Origin: Ulota crispa
Lineage: Eukaryota > Streptophyta > Bryopsida > Orthotrichales > Orthotrichaceae
Direction of reading: 5' to 3'
NCBI GenBank assembly: GCA_963920765.1
Contig: OY987246.1
Span: forward strand, 24,003,167 to 24,067,166
Length of the DNA: 64,000 nt
Shown: one piece after another, positions 1-12,571 of the stretch
Layout of the letters: the number at the start of each line of letters is the position of its first letter
Position numbering within the stretch: the stretch's first letter is position 1
The notes under the pieces: model-generated
What the model was told of the DNA's origin: nothing
Databases searched by the model: none
The model's input: the letters and a program-made list of their open reading frames with translations, nothing else
Program-made: the position numbers and the translations under genes

Positions 1-223
1 TTTGGGAAGGAAAAAACTTTTTGTTTCACTTCAGATGTCAATATCTCACTTCTCTACCTCTAGAATGAGCTGATTTTTTTCTCAAGAAGTACCTCCCATA
101 GTCTAGGGCAAGATCCTATGGTTGACTTTTCAAAAAAACTATTTTTCATACCTTTGTGCTCATTCCCTCAAAAGTAGCAGTTTTCAGTGATTTTTACAAA
201 AAATGAGCTTGGTCCTTTAGGGG
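1..223 (-). mobile_element. TTAA-flanked element, one end only (cut by window edge)
   Basis: The last bases read as the inverted terminal sequence ggtcctttaggggttaa, with TTAA at 224-227. The interior matches, almost base for base, the right part of the element at 47191-48125 and, in reverse, the left part of the element at 8977-10026. The other end lies outside the window. It carries no gene. The strand is arbitrary. Confidence 0.7.
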
Positions 224-227
224 TTAA

Positions 228-831
228 AAGTGAAATACAAAAGCAAAAGGAGAGATGAATTCAAATCATGTATGGGTGGTCACATAGATGGTTGTATACT
301 TTTTGTTGGCCATCATCATGGTACTGTGGAATTACTACAAGGATGTTTTTCCAAATTTAAAAATAAAATGATGTTTTTCAAAGTATAGCAAACATAGGGA
401 TATTTTCCAAATTTTGCCTTGAATTTATTTGTTACAACCCATGTTTTCTCATTTTTGAACGTCCAAAAACCCACTACGTTTCAAAAGTGCACGCCACATG
501 CCATTTTCGTGTGTGAGGAACAAGTCAAGAAACGAGTTGAGGGAGGTGCTTGTCAAAAATCATTACTAGGGTGGAGGGTCTTTAGGGGTCTTTGTACTTT
601 GAAGGCCATTTTGGCACATATGAACAGGAGCTTCAGGACTGAAAAGAGTTGGTTCTGAAAGGCACTTGGTGACGTCATCATGGACTAGTTCCTGACCTCA
701 AGTTCACACTCATGTGAGAGTATGGCAAACTTGATGAGCCTAACTGACTTCACTTTGCCTGCAGGACTCAAGAGGGATGTAATATTCAGTAAGTTATTTC
801 AGTTCCATGAGACAGAATAGAAGACTTAGTA
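228..831. other. Intergenic, no gene recognised
   Basis: About 600 bases of unique-looking sequence. A 79-codon open frame near 419-658 has no recognisable domain and its composition is that of the surrounding non-coding DNA. I see no gene here. Confidence 0.5.
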
Positions 832-839
832 GGTGGGGC

Positions 840-1077
840 CAGTGTTCGGGAAATTTTTTGGCCTTCACCAGTTTAAAAACCGGCATTTTCCATATTCAAC
901 CGGTTTTCTTCCAGATTGTGCCAGATATTTTTCTGAATTTAAATAATAATATGCTATATTTAGATTATTAAGTAAAATTTAATCAATTTTTTTGTCAGCA
1001 ATTTCAAAATGTAACTGATTTTTTTCTCAATTCCATTGGCTAACAATGAACTAGCAGCCGGTTTTTCCCACACATTG
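840..1077. mobile_element. hAT-type MITE with 8-bp target duplication
   Basis: The element is 238 bp and begins cagtgttcgggaaa. The reverse complement of its right end reads caatgtgtgggaaa, so the terminal inverted repeats agree at 11 of 14 positions. It is bounded by identical 8-bp direct repeats ggtggggc at 832-839 and 1078-1085. An 8-bp duplication with termini starting CA(G/A)TG is the hallmark of the hAT superfamily. There is no transposase, so it is non-autonomous. Confidence 0.8.
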
Positions 1078-1284
1078 GGTGGGGCACTAGGGAAGTGGGG
1101 GGTTTTTGCTAAACTACTGCACCCCCATCGTACAACTCACTAATAGTGCTAATAGTGAATTAGTGATATATGGGCAAATTACTGCACCCTAAAAGGACAC
1201 TACACTATTAATAGTACTGGATGAGTCGTCCAAAAATGTCACTTTTGGCAGCTCCTTCAAATTGGGCAGTTGAACACGTCGGCC

Positions 1285-1350
1285 ACCAAAAATACGGTGT
1301 TTACCACTAACATACGGTGTTTACCAACAGAATACGGTATTAGTACTGTA
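1285..1350 (+). repeat. Short degenerate tandem repeat
   Basis: Three imperfect units containing atacggtgtttacca follow each other, the third ending atacggtatta. This is a small minisatellite-like tract with no coding content. Confidence 0.5.
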
Positions 1351-1375
1351 GCCTTCGCTATGATGACTAATTTAG

Positions 1376-1824
1376 TAAAGGAAATATTTGATGGATAAGC
1401 TTACTCCTGAAATTTGCAAATTCTGAACGGTACAGATATCCTTGGTTTTCCAGAAATTGCACAAATATCTTTGACATTACAAAGGATCATCTTAAGTTAG
1501 TTTTGTAAGGATTTTTTTTTTTCAAATTTTGTATTCCATCTTTATGTGTTTCTTCATGAATTTTAGGGGTTAAACTGCTAACGGCGGGTTTGGGGACGTG
1601 ATCCCTAGTAGCCTAAAAAGGCTTTCACCCTTTATGTGTTCCTATGTTTCAAATAATTTTCCCTATGATATGTTTTCATTAAGGTGTTTGTAGCAAGATT
1701 TTGAAACAACAATTTTGAAAGAGCAAATAACTATGATAAGGGTATTTGTGCAATTTCTGAAAAACTAAGGATATTTGTACAAATATAGCAGGTTTGAGGG
1801 GCATTCATCAAAATTTCCCTTTAA
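1376..1824. mobile_element. Inverted-repeat (fold-back) MITE
   Basis: Outer ends pair as aaaggaaatatttgatg against catcaaaatttccctttaa. Inner segments also pair: 1430-1478 against 1738-1783, both containing agaaattgcacaaata or its complement. The terminal motif resembles that of the element at 28261-31395 (gaaaattt..., then a tract near CCCCTCAA). This suggests a short relative of that Mutator-like family. Target duplication is not clear. Confidence 0.5.
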
Positions 1825-4589
1825 AGAAATACAAAATCAAGTTCACCATTGCTTTGATAAAACAAATCTACCTTGCCCAGGCTTTGCACTTTCACAAGTG
1901 CTTTCTTTTCTATCTTTATGCTATTTGTTATCCAACCTGTTCCTCTCACCCTCCCTTTCCATGCCTCTTCCTCTCCCTCCTCCCTTTCTGATAGAGAGTT
2001 TGGAATTTCTTGTGATAAATAAACACTTGATGCTTTCTTATAGAGAAAATTTATAAAAGCCATTCCAAAATGATAATTTTAGAATAATCACCCCCGTCAA
2101 TTGTAACCAAGGGTTGACAATGCTTTTGCCCAAAATCTAAGTCAAAATTTAGGAGTTTGAATTATTGGATTTTTTTAAAACTCACATTCATTTTACAAAG
2201 GAAACAGAGGATTGCCTTGCAAGGAGTGTTAAACTTAGTGTTTTAAAAAATACTGAAAATCTGCCGTGGATGTGGTGAGGCTTTTGCACCTATCGTCTTG
2301 CTAGTTAATTGATTAAAACATGTCAATTTGTTGACATCCAAGGTTTTGTTGCAAATAGTGTTTGCATGTGGTATTGCAACCTTTAGGCTGAGTTTTTTTG
2401 GCCATGATATTGATTTTTTTCAATGTTCCTGCAATTCTTTTTACTTTACCAAATTGATGTAGATAACAAATGTCCCTTTCTCTTGCTTGGTTTTTTTAAA
2501 GTACTTTTGAAGAACCTGTTGGTAGGCTGTGGTATTGAAAACATTGTTTTTGGTGAATCCTATTTTAGCTCCTTCATACGTGAATGTTTTAGTTTTCAGT
2601 TTTTACATTTTAGGTTGTATGTATATGCAAACATAATACTTGTTTCAATTTCATCAAACTCGCCCTGATTCATGAAGAACAAGTGTTTTGTTTTTTACTT
2701 AATATAGTTGCAAGCTCTTTTGAAAAAGAAACATGATTAATTTTTTTGTCATCTTTCAAGTATCCTTTCTTTTCTTCCTCAAAAATTCATATAGTTGACA
2801 AAAGAGACATCCTAAATTTATACCAACATACTGTTTTTTTACAAGTGTTCAATGTAATATACTTTTTAGACAAAATCTTAATGAAAAAATTATAATTATT
2901 TGTCTTGTAGCTAAATTTTGAATTTTTCCTAATTATGTAGTGAAAAACATGATTCTAGTCATGATTCATGTCAAAAATCAAACATTCATAAGTCAACCCC
3001 TAAATGCCGAAGGCACCACAATTTGGTGCTTTAACACTGAAATCCGATACACTTCAACATATAGCATCATTCCTTTGGTTCCTTTTCTTTTGCTCTTTGG
3101 ATCTGAAAACTATTTAGCTAATATTTGCCTACTGAGTATAGAGCTAATTACATCAATAGTGTTTGAAGGTGGAGATTGTTGGCATATTTGGTGGAAAATA
3201 CTTGCATAAAAGCAAATTGTTTTATTTGTGTGTCACAATTCTATTGCTAGATAGTAGTGGGGTTTCGTCCTATGGGTGGAAACGAATTCCTTTACTTTAC
3301 CAAATCACCTACTTGAAATTAATACTGTTTGTGAACTCTTATCAAATATAGATCAAGTTGATGTTTAACTAAAGTGATACAAAAATGTAGTTAACATTTG
3401 GTGCGTATGGTTTGCAATTAGTGTCACCATTACTATATAGCATTTTTTTTTGTGTATTTCATGTATATATTTTTTCACACTAAAAAACATTTGAAGGCAC
3501 AAAATCGAATTTGACATTAACTTTGGTAGCATTAATTACAATCTACGAAATTAAGAGTGCTCCTCGCATAATTAGAACAATCTGTAATGAATTTGCATTT
3601 GACCAAACTATACTGGCAATGTAATCAACCAAATTGTCAATTCAACATATTTTTGTTTGCAATCAACATATTAAGGTCTTTAGATATGTTCAAGAAGATC
3701 AACTCAGTCAAGAAGTCTTGCCCTAAATATTAATCTTTAGGCTTGTGAAAACGCCACAAATGGCCAATGGAATTAGACAATTTGGCGAGAATGATCATGT
3801 GTGTTACAATCAGTGTCATTTTGACTACCTAACAAAACAAGTTCATTTTCTAAAAATTAAACCCCTTGAGGATTCTCTCAAACATTGATTTGTGTATGGA
3901 ATAATCACAATACTACGATAGACTCGAATAAAATATTTTAGTGTTTTTTTTTTTTTGTAGAAAATGTGTTTCGTGACATCACTTGATTGACCAATGCCAA
4001 TGTGTGGCGTGAAGTTTTCTTTTGGCAAACAAATGTCCAACCACCTACAAAAATATAATGTGGAAAAACATCATTGCCTCATGGCTTGCTTGAAGGAACT
4101 TAAATCTGGCAAAACTAATAAAAAGTTCAGAATACACTAACTAGATATTTATAAAATTAATGAATTAAAGATAAACCTTTTGTTGGAAATAAAAAATGCC
4201 ACTTGATAGATTACATCTAATGTTTGTAGATTGTGAAGTCAAATACTAGTTTATAAACCGTGAAAGTATATTTTTCAAGATGCAAAATGAATGAATTTTT
4301 ATTGAATTTTTTTCATTTGCCTCACTGGTAAGTCACTTTCAAGTGAAGAAAATAATACTACTTTTGTTGCTTTTATCCAATTTAATTAAAGAATAATACA
4401 TAAGAGCAAATGTGTATGTTGAAATAGTCACACACCTATTTGCCAATAAAATGTTTTTATCGTGGTTCTTGAGGTGAATAATCAAACCTTTGATAATACT
4501 CAATGTACGCGTGTCCATACATGTATACATATAAAAACAAATAATAGTGCAATTTTGATTTCATTTTCTCAATTGTTTCTATCATGTAT
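1825..4589. other. AT-rich intergenic sequence, no gene recognised
   Basis: About 2.8 kb of AT-rich sequence with homopolymer runs. Open frames here are short (under 95 codons), without start context, domain or splice logic. I see no RNA gene and no clear transposon ends. Confidence 0.5.
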
Positions 4590-6501
4590 TTAACCTCTAA
4601 AGGACCAAGGGTGTTTTTTCAGGGAAAATCCTCAAAAACCTCCAACTTATAGTGCATTGTCCAAAATTGAAAATATTTAATTTTTCTAAATTTCAACTAT
4701 ACAAAATTGTGTAAAACAGATAAATTATTGTGCTGAGAAAATTCAACCCATTTGACAGCGCAAATTGTAACATCATATCATTTGAAGTGAGAAAAACAAC
4801 TTTTTTTTATTCTTGCAAAACAAGGTTAACAGACTTTGAGCCTTCCTAGAGATTTTTTTACTCTACAATAGGGTAAATCAACCTTAGGCATTCAGTTTTT
4901 TTGGTGAAATATGGAGCATAATTGGTACTTTTTTGTCAAAAAAATTGTCATTGCATCCTTATGCAACCCCAATCAAGCATACCAAATTTTAGTTTCTAAA
5001 AACCAAAATTCCATTTGTGGTGAATTATTTTGTAATAAATTCATGGTTTTACATGATAATTAATTGAAAAATATTGATGATGAATTTTTGAGATTTGATT
5101 CCATAGGTATCTAGGAAACATCCATACACACATCATCCATGCAAATAAAACCCCCTTTAAGCAAAGTTCCCTAAATTGGCTAAATTTAGCTAGATTTCTA
5201 CAAAAATAAATTGTGCACTAAACTTGTATGGGGAAAATTCTGAAAAAAATGGAGATTTGAGCAAGACATTGTACCTGGAAAATGTTGAATCACAACTTGC
5301 TATTTCCTTTGGCTCTGCAATTAGCATCCATTCCCTCCATCAACTTTAGGAATGTAGCTCCTCAGCTATCTTGAGCATGCACATATTTTTGCAGCAGCAT
5401 CATCTCCACCATCCAAATCACAACCTCCACTTTGCTCCTCTGCAAATATAGCAAGTTGAAGTTAGTAAAGGGGTTAGTTGAACCAATGGAGTTTAGGTTT
5501 AGTGGTTTACTTGTTTAGGCGTTAATCTTTGTTGCAAACTTGCAGCTACGCAATGCCTCTTGTGGCCCTCTCATTCATGGCAATTATTGCCAAACCGTAA
5601 AAGTTCTTTACTTGCGTACTTGCCGTTGTTCATAGAATCGTTTGGCCCAATGCTCAATTGCTTGTTATTGTGCATTTTAGGTTCAGTTGCACGGAATGCA
5701 CACTTGTATAATTGAATTGCAACAGAGGTTAAGCATGCGCTGCATTTTTGAAGTTGAACCTTAACTTCAACAACCTCCACTAGATTTTACTTGAACTTGC
5801 AAGGAAAGTTGGAGCACAAAGTCTAAGGAGGGTGCAATTGCAACTTTTCATTACTTCTGTCAGTTCTAACCCATACTAACATGGCTTGTCTTTGTTATTG
5901 TGCAAATCACTAATGCTGCAAAACAAGCAATCTTGCTATGCAGATTGGGCTTAACTTCCAAATTAGTGACACAAAATTTATTACAATGTTTATCTTTGAG
6001 CAATTAATATTTTGCACCACAATTGCCAATATTTTACATTTTCCAAGATTGGTTAGCAATTGCAACAAATTGATTAACCAAAAGTAGTCATCAATAAACT
6101 CCACAATTTCCTTCAAGTTCACAAGTTGTATTCTACTTTAGAAAAACAAAAATCCAAATTTCTACATTTTTTCCGTGAGTTATCTACCATGCTTTTACCA
6201 TTTTCCTTCCATATTGCATTAATAGCTCCTTTCTTCCCATGGATATAGCCATTTGGTTAAGAACCCAAAACCAATTTTGGGAACGCTACCCTTAAGTAAC
6301 AAAAATTTGGTCTATGAAAGATTAAGTGAAACTTGTGAATGGCCCAAATTTTGTAAAACATATAAATTTCTATGAAAATTAAAATTTGTTATTTGACTCA
6401 AACATTGTAACTAAGTTTGTATCTCTACATAACATTCAGTAGCCTAAAGAGATGTTGCCTTTCCCTCTTTTTAGGTATCATCCATGAACTTCAGCTTGAC
6501 C

Positions 6502-6527
6502 AAAAAAAAAAAAAAAAAAAAAAAAAA
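6502..6527 (+). repeat. A26 homopolymer
   Basis: A run of 26 A residues inside the 4594-7866 element. It could be the tail of a small retroposed sequence, but no source is recognisable upstream. Confidence 0.8.
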
Positions 6528-6659
6528 TCTTTTCTTTTTAAATTTAAAAAACAATAATTTTGACATGGATGGGCCCCCACATCAACGTATGTGCACTAAA
6601 CTGAGCCTCTCGTTCATTAACTCTCTGACAAATTCAGCCAAGTGTCCCCATAGCTAAAG

Positions 6660-6726
6660 AATGGTGTGAAATATTCCACACCATTTCATCTAGTGGATGG
6701 AATGGTGTGGAATATTCCACACCATT
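6660..6726. repeat. Two copies of a 26-bp palindrome
   Basis: Positions 6701-6726 form a perfect 26-bp palindrome (half site aatggtgtggaat). Positions 6660-6685 are the same palindrome with one mismatch. The two are 15 bp apart. Twin perfect dyads could be paired ends of a very small insertion or a binding site; nothing in the sequence decides which. Confidence 0.75.
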
Positions 6727-7551
6727 CACTTGGAGGGACGGCAACCTCTGTTGGTGCTATTGAATGTTATGTAAACATGATATTCTCTTTACTTGATGAA
6801 AAGCTAGTTAAAAAATAAAAATTGATGTTTCACAAAATTTGGGCCTATCACAAATCTTATTGAATCTTTTCTAGATCAAATTTTTGTTACTTAATGGGGT
6901 TTCTTTTAGCATGTATGATGTGTGTATGGATGTTTCCTACATACCCATGGAATCAAATCTCAAAAATTCATCACCAATGTTTTTCATTCAGTTATCATAT
7001 AAAACTATGAATCTCTTACAAAATAATTCACCAAAAATGGAGTTTTGGTTTGGTATGTTTGATTGGGATTGCATAAGAATGCAATAACAATTTTTGACAA
7101 AAATATACCAATTATGCTCCACATTTCACCAAAAAATTTGAATGCCTAAAATAGGCAGTTGATAAGCTTGAGGCAGTTGTGGCTCATTGTAAACAAAAAC
7201 AAGGTTTTTGACCATTCATAAGTATATCATGTTCTCATGAAAATTTTTGGAAGCAAGTATAGAATCTAGCTTAATCTAAATCACCCTTCAATGCAAGGAG
7301 GTTAAGTGGATTTGGCAATACATTAGTCATACTTTCATGATTTCTTTTGCATTGGCAAAGTCTTTTATATGAAATCCAAACGGTGAAAAGTTGGAGACAA
7401 TCATTTGGAATGTGTGAAAAGAAAATTTAGAAGCTTTGGATTTCTAAATTGAAAGATAATAGGGCCTAAAGTTAGAGGAAAATATTTATTTCTTGAAATT
7501 GCCCAAACATAGTTAACAAAGTTTGCCTCCCTTTAAGATGTAATGTGAGAG

Positions 7552-7573
7552 TTTTTTTTTTTTTTTTTTTTTT
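7552..7573 (+). repeat. T22 homopolymer
   Basis: Twenty-two T residues, about 1 kb downstream of and opposite in strand to the A26 tract inside the same large element. Confidence 0.8.
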
Positions 7574-8201
7574 GACAATTGTACACCATGTTTTTTTAGT
7601 TACATGCTTGCCAAATTTCAAAAGTTGATGAGAGGTTTAGCATAAGATTCTCCAAAGATGCCCAAACTGCTCGAGCTACCCAAATTCTTTCAAGCAATAT
7701 AACTTTTGAACCAAGCATCTGACTGGGGAAAAAATTACATTTCCACTTCGGGATACATATATACACCTTGTGTAACGATTTTGAGAACATCCAATAAAAA
7801 TTAACTCCATACAACCCTACCTGATTTCTCAAGTGGCTGTTGAACGGAGACTTGGTCATTTAGGGGTTGAACTCTCAAGACTTTAATCACATATCAAAAC
7901 TCAAAGTTCTTATGAAGTTCATCAGCTTCAAACAAAAATGGCTGAAGTAATGTCCTCTAGATAAGCATTAATACTAAAATACTCTTACATACAATTTTTT
8001 TTGGTTTTTTTATATAAATTACAAAATTGATAGTTGTAACACATGTTTTTTTTGGCAAACTAATTAATTTGAGAGGGTTTAGAGTTCAAAATTCAAAATG
8101 CAATCAATTGTTTTTTGATATTACATTTCACTTCCAAATTGGAATTTTAGTCCTAGAGCACGTAAATTAATTGGTTTGAGGTACAAACTACCACATGTTA
8201 A

Positions 8202-8808
8202 CCCCTAAAGGACCAACTATTCCCTTGGGGGACAAATGGGATTTTGGGCATGTACTTACAACTAAACTACTTTGTATGATTTTTTGACATTTTTATGGAA
8301 GATGGGGAATTCAAAGAACTACATGGGCATTTAATTTTTTCTTCATTATGACATTTATTGAAGAAGTTAAAAATGAAATTATGATGAAAGGTCTAGATTG
8401 GGCAGCCCAAAAATTTCTTAAAAATTGTGTTAATATATATATATGAAATAGGTTCTTTAGACTTATATATAGGTGGGGAGCTTTGAATCATTCAATTTTC
8501 ATTGATGAGATGAAAATTGAATGATTCAAAACTCCCCACCTATACATAAGTCTAAAGAACCTATTTCTTATTTTATTTTATTTTTAACGCAATTTTTAAG
8601 AAATTTTTGGGCTACACAATCTAGACTTTTTTTTAGATTTTCATTTTTAACTTATTCAATAAATGTAAAAATGAAGAAAAAATTAGATGCTTGCATAGAT
8701 ATTCCCTATCTTCCGTAAAAATTTCAAAAAATCATGCAAAGCAGTCTAGCCAAAGGTACATGCCCAAAACCCCATTTGTCCCCAAAAATGGGGCTTGGTC
8801 CTTTACTG
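8202..8808. mobile_element. TTAA-type fold-back element
   Basis: A 607-bp near-perfect palindrome. The arms are about 8202-8508 and 8515-8808, centred on the pair attgaatgattcaaa and its complement. The left flank is TTAA (8198-8201) followed by cccctaaaggaccaa. The right end, cttggtcctttactggtaaa, has drifted. Each arm corresponds to the left part of the element at 47191-48125, so this is a derivative in which one end was duplicated in inverse orientation. The 65-codon open frame inside is not a gene. Confidence 0.75.
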
Positions 8809-8976
8809 GTAAAGGCAACTTGTAGAAAAACATCCTTCAAAGACTTTCCTTTGTAGTAGAAAATGTTTATAATTTTTTTCATGTACTAAGAATTATTTTA
8901 ACTAATTATTGATTTATTGCAGTTGAAATGATGCCATAGAGGCATTGAGAAATTTGAAAGTAATTCAACCTTGTAA

Positions 8977-10026
8977 CCTCTAAAGGTCCAAGCCCTTTTT
9001 TTCTGTGGAAGTGACTCAAATCTGCCACTTTTGGCGGAATGAGTAGAAAGGTAGGAAAAGAAGTTTTTTTGGGAAATTGAGCCGTAGGATCTTGCTCTAA
9101 ACTATGGGAGGTACTTGTGGGAAAAAAATCAACTCATTCTAGATGTAGAGGAGTGAGATATTGACATACAGAGTGCACAAAAAAGTTTATTTCCTTGCTG
9201 CCCAAAAATATTAGAAGCCTTTGACAGCTCCTATATCAAAAAAATTGCTCTATGCAAAATCAAAGTTTATTTTTTTCATGTAGAAGACCATGTTGGTAAG
9301 TGTGGGAGAATTTTCAAATGAATTGGAGGTGTGAATCATACTTTGCGTGCTTGTGTGGTTTTGAATGTTAACTCTTCATGCAAGCTTTGATTGAGAGGAA
9401 CCTCACATTTCTAGAAAGCACGGTTTCTAGCTTCCAACAAGACTAGTTTCACACAAAATAGACAAAAATAGCAATCACAAGGTGTAGCTAAGTGGACAAA
9501 AAGGGCAAAAAATCCCACTTTCTTTGCTACCCTAAATGGTTCTACAAAAAACTTGATAATTGTTTTGGAAAATCTTATTGGTGAAGACAATCAAGAATTG
9601 GCTTTAAATATAGGATGAATATTTTTAAAAGATGAAATGACAACAACATTTCAATAGATCTTCAAACACTACAATTATATTGCTACCTTACAGGAAAACA
9701 ATACAAGCACATTTCTTAAGCAATTTGAATCTTTTTAGGATTGTGCAATTGAAATTTGACATTCCTCTTGCATATTTGATGTATTGTGTTGTTGCTTTGA
9801 TCCATCTTTGACAAAAAATGGATATATATTTTGAAGCCTTCCTTTATAAACACCATTATTTATCAACTCACATACCCAATTCCATCATCATTTTTTCAAA
9901 TGAATGCAAGAATCTTGTGATCGCATGCAATCTTTACAAACAAATTCCAAATTATTGAGTGATTTCATTCTATAAGCCAAAAATCACTCCATGTGACCAA
10001 AATATGGTGGCGTGATCCTTAAAGGG
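8977..10026. mobile_element. Chimeric TTAA element (two subfamilies joined)
   Basis: The left terminus aacctctaaaggtccaag and the first ~370 bp match the right-hand part of the 47191-48125 subfamily in reverse. From about 9350 to the right terminus ccttaaagggttaa (TTAA at 10027-10030) the sequence instead matches the 906-bp subfamily at 15442-16347. The total of 1050 bp is longer than either parent. The left target site reads GTAA. It has no coding capacity. Confidence 0.7.
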
Positions 10027-10030
10027 TTAA

Positions 10031-12146
10031 GAATCAAGATCAATGAGGTAATTTTTTTTTGTCATTATTCACCTAAGTCACTCCTACTTAGCTTCGCAAG
10101 CATATAGTTTTTTGAATAATAAAGAGTAGCACAACACCCAAATCATGGAAAGGTGGCATTTTTTTTGACACCCAACAATTTGACACTTAAATGACATGTC
10201 TAGCCCTAAGGGCTCGCTGTTCATAGAATCTCTTAGTACAAAAATATCACTTTTTCAATTCAGCTCAATGCTAATGGTTCATTGTATTTATGTGCCACAT
10301 CAATTTATTTCATATTTTCTTGCAATGTGCACATAAGAGTCTTGAATGATCATTTAATTTGTACCCAAGTCTCTAGTTGATTTCTTTTATAGTTGATTGT
10401 TTTGTTGTGATTTTTCATGCATACATGCGGACTTCGACATTTGCTTCTTATTCGTTCTCGACTCAATCCCACATCCTCTTGACTTGGTTGGCCATAGTGG
10501 GAAGCAGCTCTTAGAGAAGCTTCAATCATAATCATGTAGTTGAATGCATTAAAGAGTTTTACGGTTCTTCTTGTGCACTCTTGTAAATAATGTGTCTTGT
10601 TATGAGTGAAGAGACCCAATGCAGCCTTGTAACAAAACACAAGAGCAAACACCGGAAGTGGCTGACACGAGACGTAACACTGGAAGTGGCTGATAGCACC
10701 TGACACAATCTATGACGTTCATGACCCTATTTGGTTGAAATTAGAGAAGTGTAGCTCTCTCACACAAGTTATGACATGGGGTGGGGTTGCTCTTTGAAAT
10801 TTGGAGAATTGACGAGTGATTGCAAGAATGTCCTCTACTACATTCTGTCCCCCTCACCTTCTGCGGCTTGTTTTTTGCTTGTAACTTTTGCAGAAGAAGT
10901 CATATTGACTTGTCCTTTTAGAGTAACGTGAACATACAAGTTATTGACGTTCAGTGATTTTTTGGTGTTTTTTAAAATTATTTTGCTATTTTTAAGCAGC
11001 CCCCAAGTAGGTGTCTACCTTGGCCATTTTGGGGGGTTTTTAATACTATTTTGGGTCCAAAAAAGCTTTTCTAGGGCTATAAATCAGGGATGTTGTTTAT
11101 GGAGCATGCTTACATGCATGTGTGGAAGGGTTTTGCAAAATTATAAATTCCATGGCATCTACATTGTCTCAAAGTGGGCATCCTATCTCCCTTCATTGGC
11201 AAAATACAAAGAAATTCCTTAGCAAAGCAATTGTACCATGCAAATGCGTTTAATGGGTTCTCAAATGGCCGGTTTTTATTTTATTTTTTTGAATTGTTTT
11301 ACTATTTTCTAAAAAGCAAGAAAGAAATTGGCTTTTTGTTGGTGATTTTGTTTTGTGCATACCTTTTAGAATAAAAAATTTCTAGGTCTGAATTTTCACA
11401 AGTATGCTATTTTAAGTGCTTTACAAATTTTTGAATTTTATTTTATTTTAAAATAAATTATTTCAAAAGCTCATAGTACTTCATAGTACTACATAGTACT
11501 AAGGGTGTATGAGACAAAATTGGCAGGTCATTCTTGCAATTACCCTGACATGTTATCTTCTGACATGGAATGGCGTCTTTGTTTCACTTAGAGTGCACTC
11601 TAACCAATTGCAAATTAATTCTTCAAGGCTCTCTTTTGATGCGCACTCTAACTAGGTGCGTTGATTTCTATTTCCTTTGGGTCCTTTTTTTCTTGTCACC
11701 TCCATTTTAATGATAAAAGGTCCACAAGAAGTGGCCATTGAGGCTGCTCTTAGTTAGGAGAAGTGGAGAACAATATGAGGGAGTGGTCTTTTGGACACCC
11801 AACAACAAAGAGGGGCCTCCAACAACAGCTGAAGGAAACTGTCAAGGGCCAAGGGATATGATCATATGATTCTCAGGGAGGGTTGAAGGAAACTGTCAAG
11901 GGCCAAGGGATATGATTCTCAGGGAGGGCATTCAATGCTAAGTTATTATTCATTGGCCAAGTCCTGAAACCTACTGTCCTGAAGAAAAAAGCCAGCATTT
12001 CATGATAGTTACTTACTTTTCACGTTTCAAGGGCCACTTGAGTTACCACCGTAACTTCTGTGATCCCTCACCCACTAGAACCCTGTCCACACAGTCTGGA
12101 GAATTGTTCACAATGACTCATTTAGTCATTGTTTACTTATTATGGG
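10031..12146. other. Intergenic; no confirmed gene
   Basis: About 2.1 kb. It contains a 118-codon minus-strand open frame at 10350-10706 with a mixed, protein-like composition (for example the stretch SLRAASHYGQPSQEDVGL). I do not recognise a family, and no flanking exons are evident. A 10-bp motif, catagtacta, is repeated near 11475-11503. A roughly 40-bp segment containing gtcaagggccaagggatatg occurs twice at 11835-11930. Confidence 0.4.
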
Positions 12147-12571
12147 GGAATTGATATGTGTACTACACCCTTTCAATTGTTGTACCACACCCTTTCAATT
12201 ATTGTACCACACCCCAAAGTAAATTTTTACCATTAAAAAGCTAAATTTAAGAATTTGGAATTCAGATTTGGACTTAGAGATCATGATTTAATCTAGAATC
12301 ACAAAAAAAGTTGCAATTCAACAACACTCAATGAAAAAGCTTATCTTTTTTACAAACAAAAGTAAAAGTAACACTTTTCTCCCTAACTGAACTTTCTCAT
12401 TGAATGTTGTTGAATTGCAACTTTTTTTTTATGATTCTAGACTAGATCATGGTCTCTAAGTCCAAATATGAATTCCAAATTCTCAAATTCAGCTTTTTGA
12501 TGGTAGAAATCTAAACTTTACTCTAGGATGTGGTATAGTAATTGAAAGGGTGTGGTACACATATCAATTCC
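12147..12571. mobile_element. Inverted-repeat MITE, 425 bp
   Basis: The ends ggaattgatatgtgtac and gtacacatatcaattcc are exact reverse complements. Pairing continues along the whole element; for example 12300-12345 pairs with 12385-12440 around tgttgaattgcaac. Near the left end the unit ctttcaattgttgtaccacac is doubled. I cannot see a convincing target duplication, so the superfamily is unassigned. Confidence 0.7.

Larger units (their letters stand above)
4594..7866. mobile_element. Large TTAA-type element (3.3 kb), non-autonomous
   Basis: The left end ttaacctctaaaggaccaag (4590-4609) pairs with the right end cttggtcatttaggggttga (7851-7870). This makes a 3.27-kb unit with the same termini as the other TTAA elements of the window; the right target site has drifted to TTGA. 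Inside are further inverted repeats: 4880-5160 against 6890-7140 (both carry the ends of a segment reading ccaattatgctcca or its complement), and 6290-6400 against 6790-6895. No transposase frame is visible. It may be an ancient element that gained its size by nested insertion, or two ends that bracket other repeats. Confidence 0.55.

Noticed and set aside
10350..10706. 118-codon minus-strand open frame
   Set aside because: Composition is protein-like in part, but I cannot link it to any family or splice structure.
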